Assembly (NCBI RefSeq): GCF_003967015.1
Contig: NZ_AP017560.1
Coordinates: 2,294,001-2,358,000 of the forward strand
Reading direction: 5' to 3'
DNA length: 64,000 bases
DNA from: Pseudanabaena sp. ABRG5-3
GTDB lineage: Bacteria; Cyanobacteriota; Cyanobacteriia; Pseudanabaenales; Pseudanabaenaceae
This document shows, piece after piece, positions 43,546 through 51,916 of the stretch (position 1 is the stretch's first letter; the number at the start of each line of letters is the position of its first letter). Made by a program: the position numbers and the translations under genes. The notes beneath the pieces were generated by a model. It was not told the origin of the DNA and did not search any database. It saw only the letters and a list, made by a program, of their open reading frames with translations.

Positions 43546-44121
43546 ATGTCAGCTAGTTTATTAAAATCTAACCTCAATACTATTTCCTTAGAGGAATTTT
43601 TAGCTCTACCAGAAACTAAACCTGCTAGTGAATATATCGATGGTCGAATCTATCAAAAGCCAATGCCACAGTTTCAACACAGTACCTTCCAAGCAGAAAT
43701 AGTTACATCGATCAACCAAATTGGCAAACCCCATAAAACTGCTTTTGCTTTTCCAGAACTGCGCTGTAATTTTGGTGGGATATCACTAGTTCCTGATATT
43801 TCTGTGTTACGGGGGCAAAATATTCCTTTTCTGCCCAATGGAAGAGTTAGCAATAAAGTTCCATTAGCTCCTGATTGGGTGATTGAAATCCTGTCACCAG
43901 CACAATCACCTTTACTCGTGATGAATAAAATTGGTTTAGCAATTACCAATGGTTCACAACTAGGTTGGTTAATTTCTCCGCAACAAGAGTTAATTGTGGT
44001 GTATGTTGGGGATCAGATTCCTGAAACCAAGAAAGGTAAGGACTTATTACCTGTTTTAGATGTTTTAGGGGATTGGCAAATATCGGTAGATGATGTGTTC
44101 AATCTTCTGAGTTTACAATAG
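43546..44121 (+). CDS. Uma2 family (DUF820) putative endonuclease
   Basis: 191 residues. Family features are TISLEEFLALPETKPASEYIDGRIYQKPMPQFQHS, the PD-(D/E)XK-like core FGGISLVPDISVLRGQ with PDWVIEILSPAQS, and the C-terminal QQELIVVYVGDQ and LLPVLDVLGDWQISVDDVFNLL. Asp and Glu of the nuclease-like core are present. Uma2 proteins occur in tens of copies in cyanobacteria; the physiological role is unknown. Same strand as the DUF29 gene 68 bp upstream. Confidence 0.92.
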   Translation: MSASLLKSNLNTISLEEFLALPETKPASEYIDGRIYQKPMPQFQHSTFQAEIVTSINQIGKPHKTAFAFPELRCNFGGISLVPDISVLRGQNIPFLPNGRVSNKVPLAPDWVIEILSPAQSPLLVMNKIGLAITNGSQLGWLISPQQELIVVYVGDQIPETKKGKDLLPVLDVLGDWQISVDDVFNLLSLQ

Positions 44122-44177
44122 ATTGATGGCGGAGGCTTTTCGTCCCGCTTATTACAGAGTCATTATCAGTGATCAAA

Positions 44178-44468
44178 ATGAGTACTACAGAACGTATTGA
44201 ACAGTTAGCTGCTGCGATCGCAGAAGATGTATATATTGACATCGCGAAGTGGCATTTATATTTGAATGATGCCCATTTGCATCGCCCCCTTGCCGAGAAG
44301 TTTTATCCAATGCTTGTGGCTGGCATTAAAGCAACAGATGTGAGCCAAGTCCTAGACGAAACTAAGATTGCTATTGGTGGTGGTAAACGCGAGATTCCTT
44401 TGAGTGATTTAATTCCCAGTTCTTGCCAAAAACGATTGTTAACCATTTTAGAAGAGTTTGACTACTAA
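44178..44468 (+). CDS. DUF3181 family protein
   Basis: 96 residues from ATG 44178 (a GTG at 44169 would add MIK). The sequence STTERIEQLAAAIAEDVYIDIAKWHLYLNDAHLHRPLAEKFYP is typical of the small cyanobacteria-specific DUF3181 family, which has no known function. The downstream kinase gene overlaps its last codons by 11 bp, which suggests coupled translation. Confidence 0.85.
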   Translation: MSTTERIEQLAAAIAEDVYIDIAKWHLYLNDAHLHRPLAEKFYPMLVAGIKATDVSQVLDETKIAIGGGKREIPLSDLIPSSCQKRLLTILEEFDY

Positions 44469-45792
44469 TCCTGCTCCAAAACCTGCCACTAATCCAGTAT
44501 TCCAAGCCATGCGCCGCCGCTTGGCTCTGTGGTATGCGATCGTCACAGCGATTTTGCTGATTGTCTTTGCGACGGGATTCTATCTCTATGTGCAGTCTAC
44601 CTTGATTGATCGCATTGATGACACGATCGATCATGTTGCCGAAGTCATCGAGCGATCGCTAATTCGTTCTAATCTAATTGACTTAGAATCTGATTTTAGT
44701 CGTAACTTTTCGGCAAATGCCCAAGAGATCGATGCCGATCATATTGATATTGATTGGTTTAGTCCCAGTGGAGAGATTCTCTGGACGACTAATGGTAATT
44801 CTGATTCTTTGCAACAGAGAGAACGCGGAATTTTGCAGCCAGTTTATCGCACAGTGCATTTATCGGAAGCAGAACCTTTGCGCCAGATGACCGAACCAAT
44901 TGTGATTAATGGCAAATTGCTGGGATATTTGCGGATTAGTCATCCTTGGTTTGAAGTCACTAAGCCCGTAAAGCAGCTATTTCTCGATCTCGCGGTGGGG
45001 ACAACGCTAATGGTGGGCGTGGTTTTGCTATGCGGCTGGTGGTTAGCAGGAATTGCCATGGAACCTGTGCGCGAATCCTATCAACGGCTAAAACAATTTA
45101 CTGCTGATGCTTCCCATGAATTGCGGAACCCGATCGCTGTGATTCAAACCAATGTCCAAGTAGCGCTCTCCGATCCTAATCCTGATCTAGAGTTTCAGAA
45201 ATCTCAACTAGAAACCATTGAAAGGATTACGCGCCGATTAGGAAGACTGATTGAAGATTTACTCTTTTTAGCGCGGCATGATGGCGGTATTACGAATCAG
45301 AAGCGCGAGACTTGCAATTTGTCACAAATCCTCTATGAGGTAGGCGAAGAACAGCAGGCGATCGCCCAACAAAAACAAATTACGCTCGAATTACCTCATA
45401 AAGACAAAAATCTTTTAGTATCTGGCGATCGCGATCGCTTAGGGCGTTTGTTTACAAATCTTGTTAGCAATGCGATCGCCTATACGCCCAAGGGTGGCAA
45501 AGTGGAAATTATTGCTAACCCCCTCAATTCTATAAATCAAGTACAGGTTCAGGTTAGAGATACTGGCATTGGCATTCCTGAGGCAGAGCTATCCCAAATT
45601 TTTGAAAGGTTCTATCGTTATCAACCACAAAAGAGCAGCAAGTCTAGTTCTAAATCGGGAAATTCGGCTACTAGTGAATCGGGTTTAGGCTTAGCCATTG
45701 CCAAGGCGATCGCCGAAAGTCATCAGGGACAGATCAATGTCGAAAGCAAAGTTGGACAAGGAACTACTTTTACAGTGAATTTGCCAATTTAA
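44458..45792 (+). CDS. Membrane-bound sensor histidine kinase
   Basis: 444 residues from TTG 44458, inside the end of the DUF3181 gene; ATG 44506, which would give MRRRLALWY, is an alternative. TM1 is LWYAIVTAILLIVFATGFYLYV (about 28-49). A periplasmic domain of about 120 residues follows, then TM2 LFLDLAVGTTLMVGVVLLCGWWLAG (about 178-202). The kinase core has H box FTADASHELRNPIAVIQTN, N box TNLVSNAIAYTPKGG, G1 DTGIGIPEAELSQIFERFYR and G2 ESGLGLAIAKAIAE. It resembles cyanobacterial metal- or stress-sensing kinases, but the signal cannot be read from the sequence. No cognate regulator gene is next to it. Confidence 0.9.
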   Translation: MTTNPAPKPATNPVFQAMRRRLALWYAIVTAILLIVFATGFYLYVQSTLIDRIDDTIDHVAEVIERSLIRSNLIDLESDFSRNFSANAQEIDADHIDIDWFSPSGEILWTTNGNSDSLQQRERGILQPVYRTVHLSEAEPLRQMTEPIVINGKLLGYLRISHPWFEVTKPVKQLFLDLAVGTTLMVGVVLLCGWWLAGIAMEPVRESYQRLKQFTADASHELRNPIAVIQTNVQVALSDPNPDLEFQKSQLETIERITRRLGRLIEDLLFLARHDGGITNQKRETCNLSQILYEVGEEQQAIAQQKQITLELPHKDKNLLVSGDRDRLGRLFTNLVSNAIAYTPKGGKVEIIANPLNSINQVQVQVRDTGIGIPEAELSQIFERFYRYQPQKSSKSSSKSGNSATSESGLGLAIAKAIAESHQGQINVESKVGQGTTFTVNLPI

Positions 45793-45793
45793 G

Positions 45794-45827
45794 AACGAAT
45801 GGTGGGGCTTCACACCCATCATTCGTT
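45794..45827. terminator. Hairpin between convergent kinase and rhomboid genes
   Basis: Arms AACGAATGGTGGG and CCCATCATTCGTT (imperfect), followed by TTACTTTTTT. Suitable as a terminator for the plus-strand kinase gene. Confidence 0.6.
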
Positions 45828-46478
45828 TTACTTTTTTGCAAGTTTTGAGTAGATCAAAACAGCGATCGCGCCTACCACAAAACCGCTAACATGAGCCAAA
45901 TAAGCCACCCCTGGTAAATTTGGGTTTGCCATCGCTGCATATATCGTCTGTCCAGCAATCCATAGACCGAGAAATACGACTGCAGGAATGGGAATGGGAA
46001 TAAAAGAAAATCCAATCCATAATAAGGTCACGATTCTAGCGCGAGGAAATCTGACTAAATATGCACCCATCACTCCTGATATTGCACCACTTGCCCCTAG
46101 CATTGGTAGTCCTGACATGGGTGCAGTGATGACCTGTGCTAATCCTGAAAATACTCCACAAAGTAGATAGAAAAACAAAAATTTCCAGTGACCGAGCTTA
46201 TACTCAATATTGTTGCCAAATAGATAGAGAAACCACATATTCCCAACTAAATGCAAAATATTACCATGAAGAAATTGTGATGATATTAAAGTAATTGCTT
46301 CTCTTATGGGATTAGCAACAAATCCCTTGGGGATTAAGGCCCAATTCCCTATCCATTGTGTAAATTGAAAGTCTAGCAAACTCAACTGATATCCAAAGAT
46401 CAGGACATTCACCACAATCAAGCTATAGACAACAATAGAAGTATCTTGGGTCGGATTGTCATCATATAAAGGAAACAT
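45828..46478 (-). CDS. Rhomboid family intramembrane serine protease
   Basis: 216 residues, six membrane helices. The catalytic serine is in MLGASGAISGVMGAYL (about residue 131), and the catalytic His is in VAYLAHVSGFVVGAIAV near the C-terminus. The conserved GNILHLVGNMWFLYLFGNNIEYKLG (His/Asn of the oxyanion region) is present. It cleaves membrane protein segments within the bilayer; substrates are unknown. The cytosolic N-terminus is short (FPLYDDNPTQDTS). Divergent from the exported protein gene at 46649. Confidence 0.93.
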   Translation of the reverse strand: MFPLYDDNPTQDTSIVVYSLIVVNVLIFGYQLSLLDFQFTQWIGNWALIPKGFVANPIREAITLISSQFLHGNILHLVGNMWFLYLFGNNIEYKLGHWKFLFFYLLCGVFSGLAQVITAPMSGLPMLGASGAISGVMGAYLVRFPRARIVTLLWIGFSFIPIPIPAVVFLGLWIAGQTIYAAMANPNLPGVAYLAHVSGFVVGAIAVLIYSKLAKK

Positions 46479-46648
46479 TGCGAATCATGGGTAATAGTTG
46501 CATAGATTTTAACAAGGCTAGTGATAGCTATAAAGCCGAAAGTCGTAAATTCTAATTTTTCGGGAACTAATTACAAACTTAAAAAGTCTATTTTAGCTGG
46601 GGTATCTAGAGGCAATCTAAAGGCTTAAATATTAAGGGAGATCAAATT

Positions 46649-47134
46649 GTGAAATATTACAAAAAAGCTGTCATATTACTATGCGCTCTGACTTTGGGTA
46701 GTAGTGTTTTAGTTCCTGTGATGGCAGAAGCCAAAAAGCCTACTAAGGTAAAACCATCTGAAAGCACTGAAGTAACTAGGACAACAACAACTACGACTAC
46801 AAATACTTCTCAGACAACTACTTTTACTACTTCTCAAACTACGCAAATCGTTGAAATTATTCGTGGGACAAGTTCGTCCAGTTATTTAATTACTGATAGT
46901 CTGCGCGACCAAATTTATGCTCAGCAAGCTTCTTTACCCCCAGGGATTCGGAAAAATCTATTGCGGGGTAAGGGTTTGCCACCAGGAATCGCAAAGAAAG
47001 TCAAACTTCCTATAGCAGTTTGTAACTATGTCAATTTACCTGCGAATACAAATATTGTTGTTGTCGGCTCTAATATAGTTTTAGTGAATTCAGTTACAAA
47101 TGTAGTTCTTGATATTGTTTTCAATATTTTGTAA
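46649..47134 (+). CDS. Exported CigR/RcnB-like protein
   Basis: 161 residues from GTG with GGGAG upstream. The signal peptide is MKYYKKAVILLCALTLGSSVLVPVMAEA. A Thr/Ser-rich linker (TRTTTTTTTNTSQTTTFTTSQ) follows. The C-terminal domain has two LPPGI units (ASLPPGIRKNLLRGKGLPPGIAKKVKLP), the hallmark of the CigR/RcnB group of periplasmic proteins. The end is hydrophobic (NIVVVGSNIVLVNSVTNVVLDIVFNIL). The function is unknown here; in enterobacteria relatives act in metal homeostasis or virulence control. Confidence 0.75.
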   Translation: MKYYKKAVILLCALTLGSSVLVPVMAEAKKPTKVKPSESTEVTRTTTTTTTNTSQTTTFTTSQTTQIVEIIRGTSSSSYLITDSLRDQIYAQQASLPPGIRKNLLRGKGLPPGIAKKVKLPIAVCNYVNLPANTNIVVVGSNIVLVNSVTNVVLDIVFNIL

Positions 47135-47143
47135 CTGTAAACA

Positions 47144-47221
47144 TAACGCGAGTTCAAGATAACTCAAAACAAAGAGATAAAAGTATTGCTACGCAATACT
47201 TTTATCTCTTTGTTTTGAGTT
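47144..47221. repeat. Element family C, short copy; likely bidirectional terminator
   Basis: Starts TAACGCGAGTTCAAGATAA, then a perfect hairpin with outer arms AACTCAAAACAAAGAGATAA and inner turn ATTGC-TAC-GCAAT. It lies between the stops of convergent genes; its last bases abut the stop codon of the permease gene. Confidence 0.7.
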
Positions 47222-48250
47222 CTATTCCATATCATCGAGCTTAATACGGGGATCGACGGCTTTAAGGAGTAAATCACCGATCAGATTTCCTACCACTAAC
47301 ATTAAAGTGCCGAGCATCAGCCCCGCCATGACCAAATTAGTATCTTTTTCTTGAGTTGCTTGTAATAGCAATTTCCCTAACCCTGGCCAACTGAAAAAGA
47401 ACTCAGTGATAAATGCGCCGCCCAGTAATCCCCCAAACTCAAAGCCTAAGAGAGTAATTAAAGGATTGATTGCATTACGCAGGGCATGGACATAAATGAC
47501 TTTATTTTCAGGTAAACCCTTGGCGCGGGCGGTTTTGATATAGTCTTGGCGCAATACATCGAGCAAGCTACCGCGCATGATCCTTTGCAACCCTGCAAAG
47601 CTGACAATGGTAAGTGTCAAAGTTGGCAAGACCATGTGATGGGCTATATCTAAAAACTTGCCCAAGGGTGAAAGATCCGCAAAATTGATACTGGTCATAC
47701 CACCCACAGGGAACCAGCCTGTATTTTGCGCCAGCATCAGTAATAAAATCGCTAAAACAAAGCTGGGAAAGCCCTGTGTGGCATAGCTGATGATTTGGAT
47801 CAGGCGATCGCTCCATGTATTTTGCTTAACAGCGCTATAAATACCGAGAGGAATCGCCAGTAGCCATGTGGTGATTAATGAGGCAAGAGACATTAGGAGG
47901 GTGTTGCCTGCCCGTTCGATAATCAGGGGAGTGACGGGTGCTAGTCCTTGGCAACGCACGCCTAGATCACCATTTAAGGTATTCCGCAGCCAGAGCAAGT
48001 ACTGCATTGCTTCAGGCTTATCGTAATTTAGTTGCTTTTCTAACTGCTCAATTGTCTTTTTAGGGGTGCTGGGGTTATTTCGTAATTCCGAGAAACAATT
48101 TCCTGGGGATTTGGTAATGGCAAAAAAGCTCAGGATGGATACGCCTAAAATGACGACAACTGCTTGCCCCAGACGTTTGACCACAAAGCTAGTCGTATCG
48201 TTGAGAATAAAACGCCAGAAAGATCGATTTCCTCTATTTGCAGTTGTCAT
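47222..48250 (-). CDS. Orphan DppB/OppB-type ABC transporter permease
   Basis: 342-residue inner-membrane permease of the peptide/nickel importer family. The N-terminal segment is VVKRLGQAVVVILGVSILSFFAI (about 24-46). The family signature WLLAIPLGIYSAVKQNTWSD and the coupling loop RGSLLDVLRQDYIKTARAKGLPENKVIYVHALRNAINPLITLLGFEFGGLLGGAFITEFFFSWPGLGKLL are present. An unusual N-terminal extension precedes the first helix. No DppA, DppC, DppD or DppF gene is nearby; in cyanobacteria these subunits are often scattered. Its upstream region carries a palindromic element. Confidence 0.9.
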   Translation of the reverse strand: MTTANRGNRSFWRFILNDTTSFVVKRLGQAVVVILGVSILSFFAITKSPGNCFSELRNNPSTPKKTIEQLEKQLNYDKPEAMQYLLWLRNTLNGDLGVRCQGLAPVTPLIIERAGNTLLMSLASLITTWLLAIPLGIYSAVKQNTWSDRLIQIISYATQGFPSFVLAILLLMLAQNTGWFPVGGMTSINFADLSPLGKFLDIAHHMVLPTLTLTIVSFAGLQRIMRGSLLDVLRQDYIKTARAKGLPENKVIYVHALRNAINPLITLLGFEFGGLLGGAFITEFFFSWPGLGKLLLQATQEKDTNLVMAGLMLGTLMLVVGNLIGDLLLKAVDPRIKLDDME

Positions 48251-48284
48251 AGCTTGAAATGGCTAACTAATCAATTTTGTTCGT

Positions 48285-48376
48285 ATATAGCGTATATCAA
48301 TCTAGTGAAGTACAGGGTTGTGTCCGCGCCGAAGGCGCGGACACAACCCTATTTGCTTGCTTGAAAAGCGCTATAT
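48285..48376. repeat. Palindromic element, family E (full-length)
   Basis: Ends ATATAGCG and CGCTATAT. Inside are TAGTGAAGTACAGGGTTGTG, the perfect stem AGGGTTGTGTCCGCGCC / GGCGCGGACACAACCCT around GAA, and TTGCTTGCTTGAAAAGCG. A partial copy is at 21531-21610. Confidence 0.75.
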
Positions 48377-48465
48377 CCAGTCATATTAATCCAAAAAGTG
48401 TTTTCTTTTAAAACTCAGACAAGTTGGTAGAATGTTCACATAAATTTAGGGGCTACAATTTTTAG

Positions 48466-48559
48466 ATAGCTGTAACCAGTCTTATTAAAAGCCCAAGAAG
48501 CGAGTGGCGGCGCTTCGCGCCGCCACTCGCTATCCTAGATTAAGACTGATTGACAGCAA
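48466..48559. repeat. Palindromic element, family A, with terminal inverted repeats
   Basis: Ends GCTGTAACCAGTCTTA and TAAGACTGATTGACAGC are inverted repeats. The core is GCGAGTGGCGGCGC-TTC-GCGCCGCCACTCGC (48500-48530). It directly precedes the NACHT gene and probably overlaps its promoter region. The 340 bp spacer 48251-48590 holds this and the family E element and no gene. Confidence 0.75.
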
Positions 48560-48590
48560 GTCCTGAATCATATCCTTGGAGTTTGAGGCA

Positions 48591-51500
48591 ATGATTGATT
48601 GGTTAGTAATTTGGGGTGTGACACAGGCGGCAGGTGTGGTCGTTTATCCCATTTTGGAGAGTCTGGCTCAGGATGCGGCAAAGGATTATGGTAAGGACTT
48701 TTTTAAGGATTGCCTGAAAAAGGTGATCCGCTTGCCTGAGCCAAATCTGCTGAAGGAAGCCTATGGGAAAGCGCTCAAAGAATTTCTAGAATTGATTGAG
48801 GAAGAACTCAAGGATGCGGGTTATCAAGAGGCAATCATTAAACAATACATTCCCTATTTGCAAAAGTTTGTCAAACGTGAAGATGTAAGTGCGGCGCTAG
48901 GGATGGCGTTTAATGTGGAATGTAAGGCGATCGATACGGCGCTATTGGTGAGAGTTTGGACAGAGTTAAATTCGCCACATTTGCCAGAGGATATGAACTG
49001 GGACTTTTTGAGTAAGGCGTACATCCGAGCCGTGAAGAAGATTGTCCAGAATTCGGATAAGTTGCGTCCGATTTTTGAGGTGCAGACCTTGGATAAAATA
49101 GCGGATGCTGTGCAGGAAGTAGCGGGAATTCCGCCAGCGTTTGATTTGGAGAAGTATGCGGAAGGTTTGCGGGAGCAGTATGGCAATTTGAAGTTGGAAT
49201 CGTTGGATACGACTGGGGTTTATTACAACGAGTTGAAGCTGTGGAAGATCTTTATTCCTCAGAATTTGCGGGAATGTCAGGAGTTTATTCCGCAGGTGTA
49301 TGAGTTGCCGAAGGATCGATCGCGGCTGTTGCAGGAGAGTGGACAGTTGGATGCTTTGGAACTTGCGGAAGCGGAGTTAGAGAATCATCGCAAGCGCTAT
49401 GTCGAGCAACCGATTCGGGGAGTGTTTGAGGTGTTGGGCGATCCGAATGAGGTGGCGAAGGAGGTCGTTGCTAAATATGCGGTGATCTTGGGCGATCCCG
49501 GTTCAGGAAAATCGACTCTGTTGCAATATCTGGCGTTGATTTGGGCGGAGCGATCTGTGCGAGATTTGCCTTTGTATCCCTTGCCGCTTTTGTTGGAGTT
49601 GCGTACCTATGCCCGTGATAAGCAAGCGAGGAAATGTAAGGATATTGTTTCGTTTATTCATGGTGGGAATATTACCTGTCGGCTGAATCAGCAGGAGTTG
49701 CATGAAAAGCTGAAGAATGGGGATGTCATTGCCCTTTTTGATGGGATTGATGAGGTGTTCGATCCTGCGTTGCGCGATGAGGTGGTGACGGATATCCATC
49801 GCTTTACGAATGAGTATCCTGCGGTGAGATCAATTGCGACTTCGCGGTGGTTGGGCTATAAGGCGCAAAGGTTAAGGGATGCGGGGTTTCAGCACTTTAT
49901 GCTGCAAGAGTTGAATGATGAGCAGATGCAGGATTTTGTGGTGCGTTGGCACGATCTGAATTTTGCGGAGGGTGTGGATAAGGAGCGCAAGCGGGAGCGT
50001 TTGCAGAAGGCGATTAGGGAGTCGCGATCAATTAAGGAGTTGGCGGGTAATCCTTTGTTATTAACGATGATGGCGATTCTCAATCGTAATCAGGAGTTAC
50101 CGAGGGATCGTCCTGAATTGTATAACCAAGCTTCTAGGGTGTTGTTGCATCAATGGGATGTGGAACGGGCGCTAGTGGAGGATCGGCGGATTGACCCGAA
50201 AACGATTGACTATCGCGATAAGCAGGCGATGTTGCGGAAGGTTGCCTATTATATGCAGTCGAGTGCGAAGGGTTTGGCGGGGAATTTGATTAGTGCGGCG
50301 CAGTTGGAGAGCATTTTGACGGATTATCTGAAGACGATTGAGGTGGAGAAGCCAAGGGAAATCGCTCGCATCATGATCGGTCAGCTTCGCACCCGCAATT
50401 TCATCCTTTGCGATCTGGGTGGGGATTCCTATGGTTTTGTGCATCGCACTTTTTTGGAATATTTTTGTGCGTGGGAGTTTGTGTGGCAGTTTAAGGAGTC
50501 GCAAACGCTGACGATTGAGCAGTTAATCCATGATGTGTTTGGGAAGCATTGGCAGGATGAATCATGGCATGAGGTTTTGCGATTGATTTCTGGGATGATC
50601 GAGCCTAGATTTGTTGCTGATATTATTGATTTTCTTTTGGAACAGGAAGTTGACAAGAGTGCATTTTTAGACGAAGGCAGACTTAAAAAAGATGGCTTAT
50701 CTAATCTTTTACTAGCAGCAGATTGTTTTGTCGAAGTAAGAAATAGAAATACGATTTCTAATATCTCAAGTAAATTACTAAAAGCATTACAAATTGAGCT
50801 GGAGAAAGAATTTCCTTATAAGTTCAATTATGAAACAGCATATATACTTGCAAAAACCATTGCTACAGGATGGAAAGAGATTTCTGAGATACTATCTTGG
50901 TTAAAAAAGCGTCTTAGAGATACGTCATCTACATTTGTAGGACATTCAGTGTTACAAGTAATTGTCGAAGTTTGGAAAGATGATCCTACGATCATTCTTT
51001 TTGTCAAAGAGTGTATTCTTAATGATGATAAATGGTATGTACGAATTTCGGCAGTAGAAGCAATCTCTCAATTCTGGAAAGATGATTCTGCTACCCTTCC
51101 TTTGCTAAAAGATCGTGCTATTAACGATCAGAATGAATATGTGCGAAGTCAGTCGATAGAATCTCTCGCCCGAGGATGGGAAAATGACTCTGATACTCTT
51201 CCTTGGCTAAAAGACCGTGCTATTAACGATCAGAATTGGGAGGTACGAAAGGCGACGGTAGAAGTAATCTCCCAATTCTGGAAAGATGAGTCTGACACCC
51301 TTCTTTGGCTAAAAGACCGTGCTATTAATGATCAGAATCATGCAGTGCGAAATGCATCGGTACAAGAGATCGCAAAAGGCTGGAAAGATGAGTCTGACAC
51401 CCTTCTTTGGCTAAAAGACCGTGCTCTTAACGATGAGAATTATGCGGTACGAAGTACATCGGTAGAAGAGATTGCAAAAGGCTGGAAAGAAGACATACAA

Positions 51501-51743
51501 ACATTTGATTTTGTGTGTGATCGTGCTATAAATGATACGTTTGTTCGTGGTAAAGATCAGTTTGATATTTACCGAACTAATCCTCGTCAAACTGCACTAG
51601 CAGCAATTCTCGAACATTACAGCGACAAACCTCAAACATTGGAATTATTGAAGACAGTCTCTAACAACGATCCTGATGAAAAATTAAAGGAATTTGCGAA
51701 GAAGGAATTAGCAAAATTGAGTGAGAATCCCGTAGGGGCATAG
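48591..51743 (+). CDS. NACHT-domain STAND NTPase with C-terminal 34-residue HEAT-like repeats
   Basis: 1050 residues from ATG 48591 with GAGG upstream (a TTG at 48576 is less likely). The N-terminal 280 residues are helical and begin MIDWLVIWGVTQAAGVVVYPILE, an effector/NACHT-associated region. The NACHT core has Walker A ILGDPGSGKSTLLQYLA, Walker B GDVIALFDGIDEVFD, sensor SIATSRWLGY, LKELAGNPLLLTMMA-type helix (SIKELAGNPLLLTMMAIL) and the winged-helix end FVHRTFLEYFCAWEF. From about residue 760 there are some seven 34-residue repeats of the form WKDESDTLLWLKDRAINDQNxxVRxxSVEEIAKG, probably the ligand-sensing superhelix. Related bacterial NACHT proteins defend against phage; that role here is inferred. 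Codon and base use shift to AT-rich near 50640. The last residues (NPVGA) come from a spacer repeat. Confidence 0.9.
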   Translation: MIDWLVIWGVTQAAGVVVYPILESLAQDAAKDYGKDFFKDCLKKVIRLPEPNLLKEAYGKALKEFLELIEEELKDAGYQEAIIKQYIPYLQKFVKREDVSAALGMAFNVECKAIDTALLVRVWTELNSPHLPEDMNWDFLSKAYIRAVKKIVQNSDKLRPIFEVQTLDKIADAVQEVAGIPPAFDLEKYAEGLREQYGNLKLESLDTTGVYYNELKLWKIFIPQNLRECQEFIPQVYELPKDRSRLLQESGQLDALELAEAELENHRKRYVEQPIRGVFEVLGDPNEVAKEVVAKYAVILGDPGSGKSTLLQYLALIWAERSVRDLPLYPLPLLLELRTYARDKQARKCKDIVSFIHGGNITCRLNQQELHEKLKNGDVIALFDGIDEVFDPALRDEVVTDIHRFTNEYPAVRSIATSRWLGYKAQRLRDAGFQHFMLQELNDEQMQDFVVRWHDLNFAEGVDKERKRERLQKAIRESRSIKELAGNPLLLTMMAILNRNQELPRDRPELYNQASRVLLHQWDVERALVEDRRIDPKTIDYRDKQAMLRKVAYYMQSSAKGLAGNLISAAQLESILTDYLKTIEVEKPREIARIMIGQLRTRNFILCDLGGDSYGFVHRTFLEYFCAWEFVWQFKESQTLTIEQLIHDVFGKHWQDESWHEVLRLISGMIEPRFVADIIDFLLEQEVDKSAFLDEGRLKKDGLSNLLLAADCFVEVRNRNTISNISSKLLKALQIELEKEFPYKFNYETAYILAKTIATGWKEISEILSWLKKRLRDTSSTFVGHSVLQVIVEVWKDDPTIILFVKECILNDDKWYVRISAVEAISQFWKDDSATLPLLKDRAINDQNEYVRSQSIESLARGWENDSDTLPWLKDRAINDQNWEVRKATVEVISQFWKDESDTLLWLKDRAINDQNHAVRNASVQEIAKGWKDESDTLLWLKDRALNDENYAVRSTSVEEIAKGWKEDIQTFDFVCDRAINDTFVRGKDQFDIYRTNPRQTALAAILEHYSDKPQTLELLKTVSNNDPDEKLKEFAKKELAKLSENPVGA
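50871..51584 (+). repeat. Tandem 102 bp coding repeats in the NACHT gene
   Basis: Units begin with TGG at 50871, 50973, 51075, 51177, 51279, 51381 and 51483, exactly 102 bp (34 codons) apart. The units at 51279 and 51381 share long identical stretches (for example GAGTCTGACACCCTTCTTTG in both), so they duplicated recently. Earlier units are more diverged. Confidence 0.9.
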
Positions 51744-51803
51744 CATTTGCGCCACAATTTTTAAAACCCGCAACAATATCAATCTGCAAATGCTTTGCCC
51801 TCT
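51732..51803. repeat. GTAGGGGCATAGCATTTG inverted repeat at the NACHT gene end
   Basis: Arms GTAGGGGCATAGCATTTG and CAAATGCTTTGCCCTC pair imperfectly. The left arm supplies the final codons and stop of the NACHT gene. A common type of cyanobacterial spacer repeat. Confidence 0.65.
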
Positions 51804-51916
51804 ATGCCTTCACAGACAAATTGTCCCTGCGTTGTGAGGTTTTGGGCAAAGATTCCCAAATTAAGGCAACCTGAAAATTTATAGATTTTGCAAAAACGTT
51901 ATACTAGGCATCGATC

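Noticed and set aside
50871-51584. Regular 102 bp repeat as a possible CRISPR or minisatellite
   Set aside because: It is in frame and encodes HEAT-like repeats; no spacers or cas genes.
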